36,582 bases of DNA. Origin: a virus. The notes below the pieces were generated by a model. The model was not told the DNA's origin. It ran no database searches and saw nothing but the letters and a program-made list of their open reading frames with translations. Below are positions 21,481-29,479 of this stretch, in pieces. The position numbers and the translations under genes are program-made. The stretch covers positions 1 through 36,582 of IMG/VR virus record IMGVR_UViG_3300034523_000299; one strand, given 5' to 3'. Numbering within the stretch: the stretch's first letter is position 1; every line of letters starts with the position of its first letter.

Positions 21481-21687
21481 GTGAAACTCACCACATACAT
21501 CTATAAGGGGCCGCGCAGCTCGTCGACCTTGCGGGTCGATAACGAAGAGCTGGAGGTTCATCTGAATCCAGGCAAGCCGGTTAATCTGCCGGCCGAGCAC
21601 GAATACACGCGTGTGCTTCTGGAGCTGAAACACCTGGAGCCCGCGCCCGCTGAACCGGCTAGCGTCCAGAAGAAAGGAGACAAATAA
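21481..21687 (+). CDS. Small tail protein (Mu gp38/DUF2635-like)
   Basis: A 68-residue protein that starts with GTG 21481 and resembles the short protein found just before the tail sheath in Mu-like phages. It has a strand-rich first half with LRVDNEELEVHLNPGKPVNL and a short charged tail. The function is unknown. Its TAA shares one base with the sheath ATG (TAATG), so the two are coupled. GAGGACACC lies upstream. Confidence 0.72.
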   Translation: MKLTTYIYKGPRSSSTLRVDNEELEVHLNPGKPVNLPAEHEYTRVLLELKHLEPAPAEPASVQKKGDK

Positions 21688-23123
21688 TGCCCGCCAATTA
21701 CCTTCACGGTATTGAGACTCTGGAAGTCGAGCGTGGACCGCGTGCGATCCGGGTTGTCAAAAGCGCAGTGATTGCGGTGGTGGGCACAGCCCCCATCGGC
21801 CCTGTAAACACTCTAACCCTTTGCCAGGCCGAGACCGACGATGCGCAGTTCGGTCCTGAGCGACTCACTGCCCAGGGCTACAGCATTCCCGAGGCGCTCG
21901 CGGGTATCCACGCGTTCGGCGCTGGTACCGTCCTGGTCATCAACGTCCTGGACCCTGCGGTCCATAAGTCCAGTGTTGCCGACCAGGAGCGTGCCTTCGG
22001 CATCAATGATCGTCTGCAGCTTGGCAACGGTGCACTGCAAACACTCACCCTGAAGCCCATCGGCCAGGGTGAAGCCTACGTCATCGGCACCGATTACACC
22101 GTGGATATGGTCACCGGTCTCGTCACCCGTGTCGCAACTGGCGGCATCCCTGCAGGCGCTGCAGTCAAGACCGACTACACCTACGCAGACCCGAGCCTGG
22201 TGACCGCTGCAGAGATTATTGGCTCGGTTAGCCTGGCCGGCCTGCGCTCTGGGCTGAAGGCCTTCCCAGATAGCTACAACCTGTTTGGTTTCTTCCCGAA
22301 GCTGTTCATCGCTCCGGGGTTCTCGACCCTTAATTCTGTCAGCGTTGAGCTGATCGCCAGCGCAGAGCAGATGGGTGGCATCGCCTACATCGATGCGCCC
22401 ATTGGTACCACGCCGGCCCAGGCAAACGCCGGACGCGGCCCAGCCGGCACCATCAACTTCAACACCAGCAGCGACCGCGTGCGCCTGTGTTATCCCCATG
22501 TGAAGGTTTACGACGCCGCTATCGATGGCGAGCGTTTGCAACCATTGTCGATTCGCGCTGCTGGTCTGCGTGCGAAGGTGGATCTGGATAAGGGGTACTG
22601 GTGGTCTAGCTCCAACCAGGAGCTGATCGGCGTGATTGGTCTGGAGCGTTCGCTGACGGCTCGCGTGGATGACTCCAACAGTGAGGTCAATCTCCTCAAC
22701 GAGAACGGCATCACCACCGTGTTCAATTCCTTCGGGACCGGTCTGCGTTTGTGGGGCAACCGCACGGCGGCCTGGCCGACCGTCACCCACATGCGCAACT
22801 TCGAGAACGTGCGCCGTACCAAGGATGTCATCGACGAGTCGATCCGTTACAGCTCGCTGCAGTTCGTTGACATGCCAGTCAGTGATTCGCTAATCGACAC
22901 CATCACCGAGAGCGTTAACCAGTTCGGGCGCAAGTTGATTGGTGATCGAGCACTGTTGGGCTTCGAGTGTTGGTACGACCCAACGCGCAACCCGCAAACC
23001 GAGCTGGAGCAAGGGCACTTACTCTTCAACTACAAGCTGACTGTGCCCCCTCCAATGGAACGCGGCACCTTCGAGACCGAGATCACCGGGGAATACCTGG
23101 TCAACCTGGGGAGTGACGAGTAA
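21687..23123 (+). CDS. FI: Tail sheath protein
   Basis: A 478-residue contractile sheath protein (P2 FI / Mu L family). It starts YLHGIETLEVERGPRAIRVV and has the inner block AVVGTAPIGP. C-terminal landmarks are NNGITTVFNS-like sequence at LLNENGITTVFNSFGTGLRL, WGNRTAAWP, the long helix DVIDESIRYSSLQFVDMPV and the conserved end GTFETEITGEYLV. Sheath rings surround the tube and contract on infection. It overlaps the tube gene by one base. Confidence 0.95.
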   Translation: MPANYLHGIETLEVERGPRAIRVVKSAVIAVVGTAPIGPVNTLTLCQAETDDAQFGPERLTAQGYSIPEALAGIHAFGAGTVLVINVLDPAVHKSSVADQERAFGINDRLQLGNGALQTLTLKPIGQGEAYVIGTDYTVDMVTGLVTRVATGGIPAGAAVKTDYTYADPSLVTAAEIIGSVSLAGLRSGLKAFPDSYNLFGFFPKLFIAPGFSTLNSVSVELIASAEQMGGIAYIDAPIGTTPAQANAGRGPAGTINFNTSSDRVRLCYPHVKVYDAAIDGERLQPLSIRAAGLRAKVDLDKGYWWSSSNQELIGVIGLERSLTARVDDSNSEVNLLNENGITTVFNSFGTGLRLWGNRTAAWPTVTHMRNFENVRRTKDVIDESIRYSSLQFVDMPVSDSLIDTITESVNQFGRKLIGDRALLGFECWYDPTRNPQTELEQGHLLFNYKLTVPPPMERGTFETEITGEYLVNLGSDE

Positions 23124-23647
23124 TGGCTGGCTTTGCCGCACACCGCATCACCAATGCCAACATCTACCTCGACGGCCAAGAGTTTTTCGCACGTGCCGAA
23201 GAGATCGATCTCGGCAGCGTCAAGGCTGTTACCAGCGACTTCCAGGGGCTGGGCATGGTTGGCCTGATTGCGCTGCCGGATGGCATCGACAAATTGGAAG
23301 GCAAGATCACCTGGAACAGCTTGTATGCCGATGCCGGCACCAAGCTGGCCAGTCCGTTCAAGACCGTCCAACTGCAATGCCGTAGCAACGTCCAGGTTTT
23401 CAACAACGGTGGCCTGGTCAAGGAAATCCCGCTGGTCACCTTCCTGACCATCATGCCTACGGAATATGGGTTGGGCACTTTCAAACCCCGCGATGCCGCG
23501 AAGTTCGAGACGCCATTCTCGGCGATCTATGTGCGCCAGCTTCTGGACGGCCGCGAGATCCTGTTGCTGGACTACCTGTCCAATATCTTTAAGGTGGATG
23601 GTAAAGATCAGTTCGCGGATTACCGCAAGAACATCGGGCAGGCATAG
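23123..23647 (+). CDS. FII: Tail tube protein (P2 FII type)
   Basis: A 174-residue protein of the P2 FII tube family. It starts with AAHRITNANIYLDGQEFFAR and has the EEIDLGSVKAVTSDFQGLGM block and the central MPTEYGLGTFKPRDA stretch. Its length equals the family norm (about 170). It assembles under the sheath. It is the last gene of the block headed by late element copy 2 and is followed by two GC-rich hairpins. Confidence 0.93.
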   Translation: MAGFAAHRITNANIYLDGQEFFARAEEIDLGSVKAVTSDFQGLGMVGLIALPDGIDKLEGKITWNSLYADAGTKLASPFKTVQLQCRSNVQVFNNGGLVKEIPLVTFLTIMPTEYGLGTFKPRDAAKFETPFSAIYVRQLLDGREILLLDYLSNIFKVDGKDQFADYRKNIGQA

Positions 23648-23657
23648 CCTGAGTGGA

Positions 23658-23677
23658 CTGGGGCCAGGATGCCCCAG
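23658..23677 (+). terminator. Hairpin after the tail tube gene
   Basis: CTGGGGC, loop CAGGAT, GCCCCAG: a perfect seven-base-pair stem starting 11 bases after the tube stop. It is followed 11 bases later by the stronger palindrome at 23689-23710. Together they probably end the head-tail transcript. Confidence 0.55.
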
Positions 23678-23688
23678 CATGGAAGCAT

Positions 23689-23710
23689 AAGCCCCGCATA
23701 TGCGGGGCTT
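23689..23710. terminator. Bidirectional terminator palindrome
   Basis: A perfect 22-bp palindrome with arms AAGCCCCGCAT and ATGCGGGGCTT, followed by CGTTTATT on the plus strand. It lies between convergent genes (tube, stop at 23647; leftward gene, stop at 23714-23716), the usual place for a terminator that works in both directions. Confidence 0.75.
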
Positions 23711-23713
23711 CGT

Positions 23714-23908
23714 TTATTCGGACTTGCGGAACAGTGCGTTGACATAGCCCCGCAGGTGATTCCTTGCAGTAGATTCCGGGTACATCCCATTCAGCGTGGT
23801 TTCTCTCGTCGTGCCATCCGGCAGATACACGATCAGCTCGTCCCCCAGCACGCTGTAGGTGGCCGAGTAGGTCACCCCCTCGCGTTCCCACGTTACTTCT
23901 TCGTCCAT
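23714..23908 (-). CDS. Small leftward gene in the tail region, unknown
   Basis: A 64-residue protein of unknown function encoded against the tail genes. It looks strand-rich (VTYSATYSVLGDELIVYLPD), then has a helical end (ESTARNHLRGYVNALFRKSE). A strong ribosome site, GAGGAGGTACAT, stands directly ahead of the ATG on the minus strand. The stop is next to a bidirectional terminator. Late element copy 3 lies 16 bases upstream of its start and could serve it as well as the tail genes. It may be a lysogen-expressed gene or a late regulator. Confidence 0.75.
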   Translation of the reverse strand: MDEEVTWEREGVTYSATYSVLGDELIVYLPDGTTRETTLNGMYPESTARNHLRGYVNALFRKSE

Positions 23909-23924
23909 ATGTACCTCCTCAGCA

Positions 23925-23944
23925 TCTTTAAACCGGATTAAAAG
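23925..23944. promoter_or_regulatory. Late-block element, copy 3 (tail assembly block)
   Basis: TCTTTAAACCGGATTAAAAG, between the leftward gene at 23714-23908 and the tail chaperone at 24010. In the plus direction the hexamer GATGCT begins 21 bases after it, with A and T at the key -10 positions, inside an interrupted inverted repeat (ATGCTT...AAGCAT, with GGG/CCC inside, about 23967-23994). It is the only copy flanked by divergent genes. Confidence 0.72.
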
Positions 23945-24009
23945 CCAAGCCTGCCACCCAGACGCGATGCTTAGGGCTCATTCCCACCAAGCATTCTGGA
24001 GCAACGAAC

Positions 24010-24324
24010 ATGGCTGAAGCCATCCACATTCCTCTCAAGTTTCCCTTCACCACGGCAGCAGGTGCGTTTCTGGACAAACTGCCAATTCGCCGCCCCAAGC
24101 GCAAGGACATCGCCGCAGGCCAGCGGCAGGCAGCGGATGAAGCTGGGCTCGAAGACTACCTGGTTGCAAAGATGACAGGCCTTACCCTGGAAGATCTGGG
24201 TGAACTCGACATCGCTGACTCGAAAACCGTGTCTGCGGTGTTTCGGGAGTTGGCTAGCGGCGGAGACGGTTCTCAGGAGCTGGGACGAAGCGCTGCTCCT
24301 GGTGCTGAGAATGCAGCCGAGTGA
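24010..24324 (+). CDS. E: Tail assembly chaperone, upstream part (gpE-like)
   Basis: A 104-residue protein of the P2 E / Mu gp41 type, which chaperones the tape measure protein. It has a strand-rich first third (IHIPLKFPFTTAAGAFLDKL), RRPKRKDIAAGQRQAADEAG and then a helix GLEDYLVAKMTGLTLEDLGE. The last 26 residues are low-complexity and probably seen only when no frameshift occurs. The overlapping second frame (to 24427) is expected to be joined by ribosomal frameshifting. Confidence 0.85.
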   Translation: MAEAIHIPLKFPFTTAAGAFLDKLPIRRPKRKDIAAGQRQAADEAGLEDYLVAKMTGLTLEDLGELDIADSKTVSAVFRELASGGDGSQELGRSAAPGAENAAE

Positions 24325-24427
24325 GATTGCCAGGCTGGAGATGGAGGAGTACTGGCGATGGTGCGAGGTGTGTGAGCGCGAGATCAACCGTCGGATCGAG
24401 GCTGCCGAGCAGCTGAAACAACGATAG
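24242..24427 (+). CDS. E': Tail chaperone frameshift extension (gpE'-like)
   Basis: This frame is +1 (or -2) relative to E and carries an E'-like end: MQPSEIARLEMEEYWRWCEV and a charged helix EREINRRIEAAEQ. Such chaperone pairs in P2 and Mu are made by programmed frameshifting. A candidate site is TTT CGG at 24241-24246, where tRNA-Phe on UUU can move +1 to UUC. Shifting there gives a 138-residue fusion. A free start at ATG 24311 has no clear ribosome site. The exact shift position is not established. Confidence 0.7.
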   Translation, partial: FGSWLAAETVLRSWDEALLLVLRMQPSEIARLEMEEYWRWCEVCEREINRRIEAAEQLKQR

Positions 24428-24641
24428 CTACCAGCCCCGCCAATATCCCCAGCACCAAAGCGCCACCCGCTGCCACAGGGGTGGCCACCAGGGCCAACAA
24501 CGGCAGGCCCACACAGAAAGCCACAATCGCAACCCAGAACGAGAGGTTGGCTAGGCATAGCCAGACGAGCGCAAGTATCCCCATGGCCATGACCAGTGCA
24601 TAGAGGGTGCGAGCGGTGCGAGTGGCAATAATTTCAAACAT
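24384..24641 (-). CDS. Three-helix membrane protein, leftward, unknown
   Basis: An 85-residue protein read leftward in the gap between the tail chaperone and the tape measure gene. Three hydrophobic segments are clear: about 14-30 (LYALVMAMGILALVWLC), 34-53 (SFWVAIVAFCVGLPLLALVA) and 58-77 (AGGALVLGILAGLVAIVV). Its end overlaps the E' frame by 44 bases. No strong ribosome site is visible, which lowers confidence. It fills an otherwise empty 237-base gap and is divergent from the tape measure gene. It could be a lysogen membrane gene such as an exclusion factor; this is inference. Confidence 0.58.
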   Translation of the reverse strand: MFEIIATRTARTLYALVMAMGILALVWLCLANLSFWVAIVAFCVGLPLLALVATPVAAGGALVLGILAGLVAIVVSAARQPRSDG

Positions 24642-24664
24642 GATTGCAGCGTAGCAAATAACCT

Positions 24665-27283
24665 ATGGCGAACGAAGTCCTGGTTGGATTGAAGATCGGC
24701 GGCGTCGTATCGGGCAGCCTGCATGCCGCCTTTGGTTCAGCGAAATCCACGGTGCAACAGCTTGGGCGGGCTACCGACGGCCTCACTTCTAAGCAGAAAC
24801 AGCTTGGCACTGAGCTTTCTGCCGCACTGGCGCGGGGTGGTACTGGCATTGGTCGTATGCGCCTGCAATACGACCAGGTCGGCCGGACCATCGATCAACT
24901 GAAGGCCAAGCAAGAGCGCCTGAATACCAGCATCGCGCGTGGCGAAACCCTCAAGTCCGCACGTGGCGAGCTGCGCGGGCAGTTTATGGAGACCGCGGGT
25001 ACTGGTGCGGCCTTGGGCGCTCCGGTCGCACTCGCCGCACGCACAGCCATCGACTTCAAGGACCGGACCAACGACATCGCCATCACGGGTGGCTTCGATG
25101 CGGCTGAAGAACTGCGTCTAGGTGAGGTACTCAGGAGTTCAGCTCTGAAGTGGAACCAGACCCAGTTGGAGGTTGCCGCAGGCGCCCAGGTGCTGATTGC
25201 GGGGGGTGTTTCAAACGTCAAGGAATTGGAGGCCTATGCGCCTCTCATGGCCAAGTTTGCAACGGCCACACGTGCCAGCATGGATGACCTCGGTTCTGTC
25301 GCTATAGCTTTGAACGATAATCTCGGTATTGGGGCGTCTGGATTTGAGCGCTCCATGAACATGCTCGCTTCTGCAGGCAAGCAGGGCCAGTTCGAGCTGG
25401 CTGATATGGCCAAATGGCTGCCGCAGTTGACCCCTCAATTCGCCGCTCTTGGAATCACTGGTGAGCGTGCGGTCGCAGAGATCGGTGCGTCTCTTCAAAT
25501 TGCTCGGCGTGGCGCGGGGACCAACGACGAAGCTGCCAACAACTTCAAGAACTTCCTTTCAAAATTGACTGCCAAGGACACCCTTAAGTCTTTTGAAGGT
25601 GCTGGCATTAATCTCCAAGACGCAATGACAAATCTGGTTGGCAAAGGCCTTACACCAGTCCAGGCAATGCTTGAGGTGATTACCCAGTACGTTGGAAGTA
25701 AGGGGCCGAAAGCTACTGGAGAGTTCCAGAAGGCTATGGCCATAAAGGATGATGCCGAGCGTGAAATTGCGCTGAAGCGCTTGAACGAGGCTTACAAGCT
25801 CGGCGAGCTGTTCGCTGACATGCAGGTGCTTTCGTTCGTTCGGCCAGCTATGGCCAATCGCGAAGACCTGAGTGGAATCCAGAAAACCAGTATTGCAGAC
25901 GCCGACAAGGGAGTTGGCGATGCAGACTGGAAAAAGCGCATGGAGAGCCCCAAAGAGCAGCTCAAGGCGCTGACCATCAACTTGTCAGAGCTTGGAATCA
26001 CGGTCGGCAGCGTTCTATTGCCAGCCCTTGTTGATGTCACCCAAGCAGCGATTCCATTGGTCCAGGGCTTCGCAACTTGGGCCGGTGAGAACCCCGTCCT
26101 GGTGAAGTCTGTCATTGGTCTGGTCGGCGGCTTGTTAGCGGGTAAATTGGCTTTCATTGGCCTGGCCTACGGTGCCAACCTGGTTATGTCACCGTTCGTG
26201 GCAATGACGACTACCGTCACTTCGCTGTCGTCCAAGTGGACCCTGCTTCGTGCCATGTGGCAGATGGGCAAGTTTGTCCCCCTGATCACTGGGCTGACCC
26301 GCATAGGATCAGGGATCGCCACAGTGTTGCGCTTCACCGGCTCATTCATGCGCGGCATCGTAATGGCGTTCGGCGCTCCGCTCATGATGGCGGCTCGCGG
26401 TGTATTGATGCTGGGCAAGGTCCTGGGCGGCACCTTGCTGTTCGGGTTGAAGCTGGCAGGCCAGGCCGTGCTCTGGCTCGGTCGGGCGCTGATGATGAAC
26501 CCCATCGGCCTGGCTGTGACGGCCATCGCCTTGAGCGCCTATCTGATCTATCGCTATTGGGAGCCCATCAAGGGCTTCTTCAGTGGCTTGTGGGATAGGG
26601 TCAAAGGTCTCTTCAGTGGTGGTCTCTCAGGCATCGCTGGACAGATCATCAACTTCAGTCCGGTGGGCCTGTTCTACCGCGCCTTCGCAGGAGTGATGAG
26701 CTATTTCGGTATTGAGCTGCCGGGCAAGTTCACCGAGTTTGGCGGCAACATCATCAGCGGCCTTGTTGCTGGTATCAGCAACGCACTCAGCTCAGCGAAA
26801 GAATCTGTCCTGGGCATCGGCACGTCGATTAAAGGTTGGTTTACCGAAACCCTCGGTATCCAGTCGCCAAGTCGGGTGTTCATGGGATATGGCGCGAACA
26901 TCAGTGAGGGAGCGGCAATCGGCATTGCTTCGGAAGCCGACCTGGTTCGCCAGGCCGCGCTCGGTATGGCCGGACAAACTGCCGTAGATCTGGCCGCTCC
27001 GAAGATCCCGCCGTTATCAGCGGTCGCGTCGCCTGCAGAGCGCTTGCCGCCGAGCCCGGAAGCCATATCGATGGCCAGCAGAATGGGCAATGCAGATCCA
27101 GGCGCCGCTCAGGCAGGTTCAGGTGGCGGAATGGTCGTCCATTACTCGCCAAGCATCGTCGTACCACCAGGTGCGCAGGCACAAGTAGGGCAAGCCCTGC
27201 AGATGAGCTACGCGGAATTTGCTCGATTTATGGAGCGCTTTCACCACGACCAGGAGCGCCGCAGTTATGGAGGGCGTAAGTAA
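24665..27283 (+). CDS. T: Tail tape measure protein
   Basis: An 872-residue tape measure protein of the P2 T / TP901 type, which sets tail length and is ejected ahead of the DNA. An N-terminal coiled coil (about 25-105) is followed by the conserved region with ITGGFDAAEELRLGEVLRSS and LNDNLGIGASGFERSMNMLA (about 130-290). Several hydrophobic segments follow (about 480-640). A C-terminal block contains GIQSPSRVFMGYGANISEGA. The final 100 residues are proline/alanine-rich. It is the largest gene here and starts 24 bases from the leftward membrane gene. Its TAA overlaps the next ATG by one base. Confidence 0.93.
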   Translation: MANEVLVGLKIGGVVSGSLHAAFGSAKSTVQQLGRATDGLTSKQKQLGTELSAALARGGTGIGRMRLQYDQVGRTIDQLKAKQERLNTSIARGETLKSARGELRGQFMETAGTGAALGAPVALAARTAIDFKDRTNDIAITGGFDAAEELRLGEVLRSSALKWNQTQLEVAAGAQVLIAGGVSNVKELEAYAPLMAKFATATRASMDDLGSVAIALNDNLGIGASGFERSMNMLASAGKQGQFELADMAKWLPQLTPQFAALGITGERAVAEIGASLQIARRGAGTNDEAANNFKNFLSKLTAKDTLKSFEGAGINLQDAMTNLVGKGLTPVQAMLEVITQYVGSKGPKATGEFQKAMAIKDDAEREIALKRLNEAYKLGELFADMQVLSFVRPAMANREDLSGIQKTSIADADKGVGDADWKKRMESPKEQLKALTINLSELGITVGSVLLPALVDVTQAAIPLVQGFATWAGENPVLVKSVIGLVGGLLAGKLAFIGLAYGANLVMSPFVAMTTTVTSLSSKWTLLRAMWQMGKFVPLITGLTRIGSGIATVLRFTGSFMRGIVMAFGAPLMMAARGVLMLGKVLGGTLLFGLKLAGQAVLWLGRALMMNPIGLAVTAIALSAYLIYRYWEPIKGFFSGLWDRVKGLFSGGLSGIAGQIINFSPVGLFYRAFAGVMSYFGIELPGKFTEFGGNIISGLVAGISNALSSAKESVLGIGTSIKGWFTETLGIQSPSRVFMGYGANISEGAAIGIASEADLVRQAALGMAGQTAVDLAAPKIPPLSAVASPAERLPPSPEAISMASRMGNADPGAAQAGSGGGMVVHYSPSIVVPPGAQAQVGQALQMSYAEFARFMERFHHDQERRSYGGRK

Positions 27284-28161
27284 TGTTCGCTGTGCTCGGA
27301 AAAATAGAGTTCGAAGTTGCAGGCGGATTTACCGGTTTAGAGCAGCGCGGCTCAGCCAATTGGGCTGAGCACAATCTGATCCAGGGCAAGCCGTTGCTTG
27401 AATGGGGCGGGGAAGGCCTTGATGAACTGACGTTCACCATGGCGTTGCATCCGTGGCTCGGCGACCCCGAGACGCAACTGCGTACTCTGCGGGAAGCGAA
27501 GAGCAAGCATGATCCGTTGGCGTTTGTTCTCGGAAGCGGTAAGTACGTCGGCAACTTCGTTGTCGTCGACATCAACAATACGCTGAGACGCACATCGGCC
27601 GATGGGCGTACCTACGCCACTGATGTTCAGATCAGCTTGAAAGAGTATGCCGGGCCATTTACGCCGAAGGTTCCTCGGCCTGGTCTGATCGATCCTGCCA
27701 CCGCAACAACTGCGATGGCCACGCTCTCCCCAACGTTGGTATCGAAGCTTGCCCCAGTGCTGACCGCAGCTCAAAAAGCGCTTGGCTATGCGCGCCAGGC
27801 CGGGACAATGATTGGATCGGCGAAAGAGATTTACGATGCGGTGAGGAACACAAGTCCAGCAATGCTGCTTGCCCGAGCACCGCAGCTGGTCGGCGTAACC
27901 GAGCGGGTACTGGGTCCAATCAAAGGGTTTTCGGAAGCGGCGAGCTTGCTCAGCGATGGCAACGACCTGGTGCAGTTGGGGCAGCAGATGTTTAGCGATA
28001 TCACCAATGCCAAGTCGAGCCTCAATCTACTTGATATCGATAACGTAGTAAGCCGCTTCGAAAACTCCGGCCGCTACATTTCGCAGGCCTACGACAAGTT
28101 CGATGATGCCTCAACTCGCTTGTCTGGCCTGGCTGCGAAAGTCATTACCAGGAGAGCGTGA
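27283..28161 (+). CDS. U: Tail protein U with long C-terminal extension
   Basis: A 292-residue protein. The first 135 residues match P2 gpU: MFAVLGKIEFEVAGGFTGLE, WAEHNLIQGKPLLEWGGEGL, LHPWLGDPETQLRTLREAKS and the GKYVGNFVVVDINNT strand. P2 U is about 160 residues; here a further helical region of about 150 residues follows, rich in alanine, serine and leucine. The U family helps to end the tail or attach its parts. It lies between the tape measure and X, as in P2. Confidence 0.88.
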   Translation: MFAVLGKIEFEVAGGFTGLEQRGSANWAEHNLIQGKPLLEWGGEGLDELTFTMALHPWLGDPETQLRTLREAKSKHDPLAFVLGSGKYVGNFVVVDINNTLRRTSADGRTYATDVQISLKEYAGPFTPKVPRPGLIDPATATTAMATLSPTLVSKLAPVLTAAQKALGYARQAGTMIGSAKEIYDAVRNTSPAMLLARAPQLVGVTERVLGPIKGFSEAASLLSDGNDLVQLGQQMFSDITNAKSSLNLLDIDNVVSRFENSGRYISQAYDKFDDASTRLSGLAAKVITRRA

Positions 28162-28367
28162 TGTTTCTGACCCACATCACAGTGGAGGGCGAGCGATGGG
28201 ACCAGTTGGCCTATCGGTACTACGGCGATGCCCACCGCTATCACCCCATTGTTGAAGCCAACCCGCACGTTCCAATTACCCGAGCTCTGCCGGCAGGCTT
28301 AAAGCTCGCTATCCCTGTACTTGAGCCTGTTGTATCGACAGAGGACTTGCCGCCATGGATGCTTTAG
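28161..28367 (+). CDS. X: Tail protein X (LysM-like)
   Basis: A 68-residue protein of the P2 X family, a LysM-like fold: GERWDQLAYRYYGDAHRYHP, then IVEANPHVPITRALPAGLKL. It links tail tube end and baseplate. Translation can begin at GTG 28158 or ATG 28161; the ATG is better spaced (six bases) from AGGAG 28150-28154. It overlaps gene D by 13 bases. Confidence 0.92.
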   Translation: MFLTHITVEGERWDQLAYRYYGDAHRYHPIVEANPHVPITRALPAGLKLAIPVLEPVVSTEDLPPWML

Positions 28368-29470
28368 TGCCAGACCAGGTCCCTGAGGCGCGCTTTGTTC
28401 TGACTTACCAGCAGCGCAATATCACACACGATGTCAGCAAGCACCTGACCTCCATCTCATATGCAGACAACCTGACCGGCCAGGCTGACTCGTTGGATGT
28501 TGAGCTGGAGGACACTGAGAGCAAATGGCTGGACGCTTGGTATCCGGGTCACGGTGATGCACTCGCTCTGTCGCTTGGCTGGGCGGGTAAGCCGCTACGG
28601 CAGTTGAGCCGCCTTGAGATCGATGAAGTGGACTTCAGCTCTGCGCCCACCACCGTTGCCATTCGAGCGCTTGCAACGGGCATCAATACGGCGCTACGAA
28701 CCACAGAACATAAGGCATACGAAAACACGACACTCGCGGCAGTGGCTCAGGAGATCGCCAAACGCCAGGGGTTGACGCTTATCGGTAGCATCGAGCCGAT
28801 CAAACTGGATCGTCTGACACAGCAGGAGTCCGATCTAGAGTTCTTGCGCAACCTGGCCGACGAATATGACTACGCCTTCAAAGTGACCGGCTCACGCCTT
28901 GTATTTCACGCTATCAGCGAGTTGGCGAAAGGTACGCCGGTTGCGAAGCTGTCGCTGAAGGACCTGAGCAGCGTGCGTTTGCGTGATCAGATCCGTACCG
29001 TGCCCCAAGCGGTAGCTGTGAAACACAAGGAGCCAGCCCAGAAGAAACTGATCTCCTACGACATAAAGAATGGCGAGACCGTTGCAGTGCCGAGTAGTGG
29101 CAGCGGCAAAACCACAAGCGGCGACACCAAAAAGCAACGCAGACGGGCAGCTTCAGAACAAGAGGCCAAAGCCAAGGCGAAAGCAGACTTGGCCAAATCC
29201 AATCGGGAACGCACAACGGGCAGCTGGTCAATGAGGGGGCAGCCTAACCTGGTCAGCGGCAACGTCGTTGCTCTGGTCGGTGCAGGTAAATTGAGTGGCA
29301 ACTATCTGATCCTGTCGGCCACCCATCGTATTGCCCGTGACGGCGGTTATACGGTTGAACTGAGCGTGTGTCGGGTCGCCGCACCATCGATCAAGCTGAC
29401 ATTTGAAAACAGCCAGCCCGACCTCGCGCTGGCTAACTACGGTTTTACTCAGGGCGAGGCCCTGGCCTAA
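28355..29470 (+). CDS. D: Late control D / baseplate hub protein
   Basis: A 371-residue protein of the phage late control D family (P2 D, T4 gp27-like hub). Landmarks are ITHDVSKHLTSISYADNLTG, the WYPGHGDALALSLGW block and the middle ITxQESD-type sequence DRLTQQESDLEFLRNLADEY with DYAFKVTGSRLVFH. A charged lysine/alanine-rich insertion lies at about 255-295. The end has GSWSMRGQPNLVSGNVVALV. The hub joins the tail tube to the spike. Confidence 0.92.
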   Translation: MDALVPDQVPEARFVLTYQQRNITHDVSKHLTSISYADNLTGQADSLDVELEDTESKWLDAWYPGHGDALALSLGWAGKPLRQLSRLEIDEVDFSSAPTTVAIRALATGINTALRTTEHKAYENTTLAAVAQEIAKRQGLTLIGSIEPIKLDRLTQQESDLEFLRNLADEYDYAFKVTGSRLVFHAISELAKGTPVAKLSLKDLSSVRLRDQIRTVPQAVAVKHKEPAQKKLISYDIKNGETVAVPSSGSGKTTSGDTKKQRRRAASEQEAKAKAKADLAKSNRERTTGSWSMRGQPNLVSGNVVALVGAGKLSGNYLILSATHRIARDGGYTVELSVCRVAAPSIKLTFENSQPDLALANYGFTQGEALA

Positions 29471-29479
29471 GGGGCATCA

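Noticed and set aside
21813-22790. 325-residue minus-strand frame under the tail sheath gene
   Set aside because: It is a shadow of the sheath gene, with composition typical of antisense frames.
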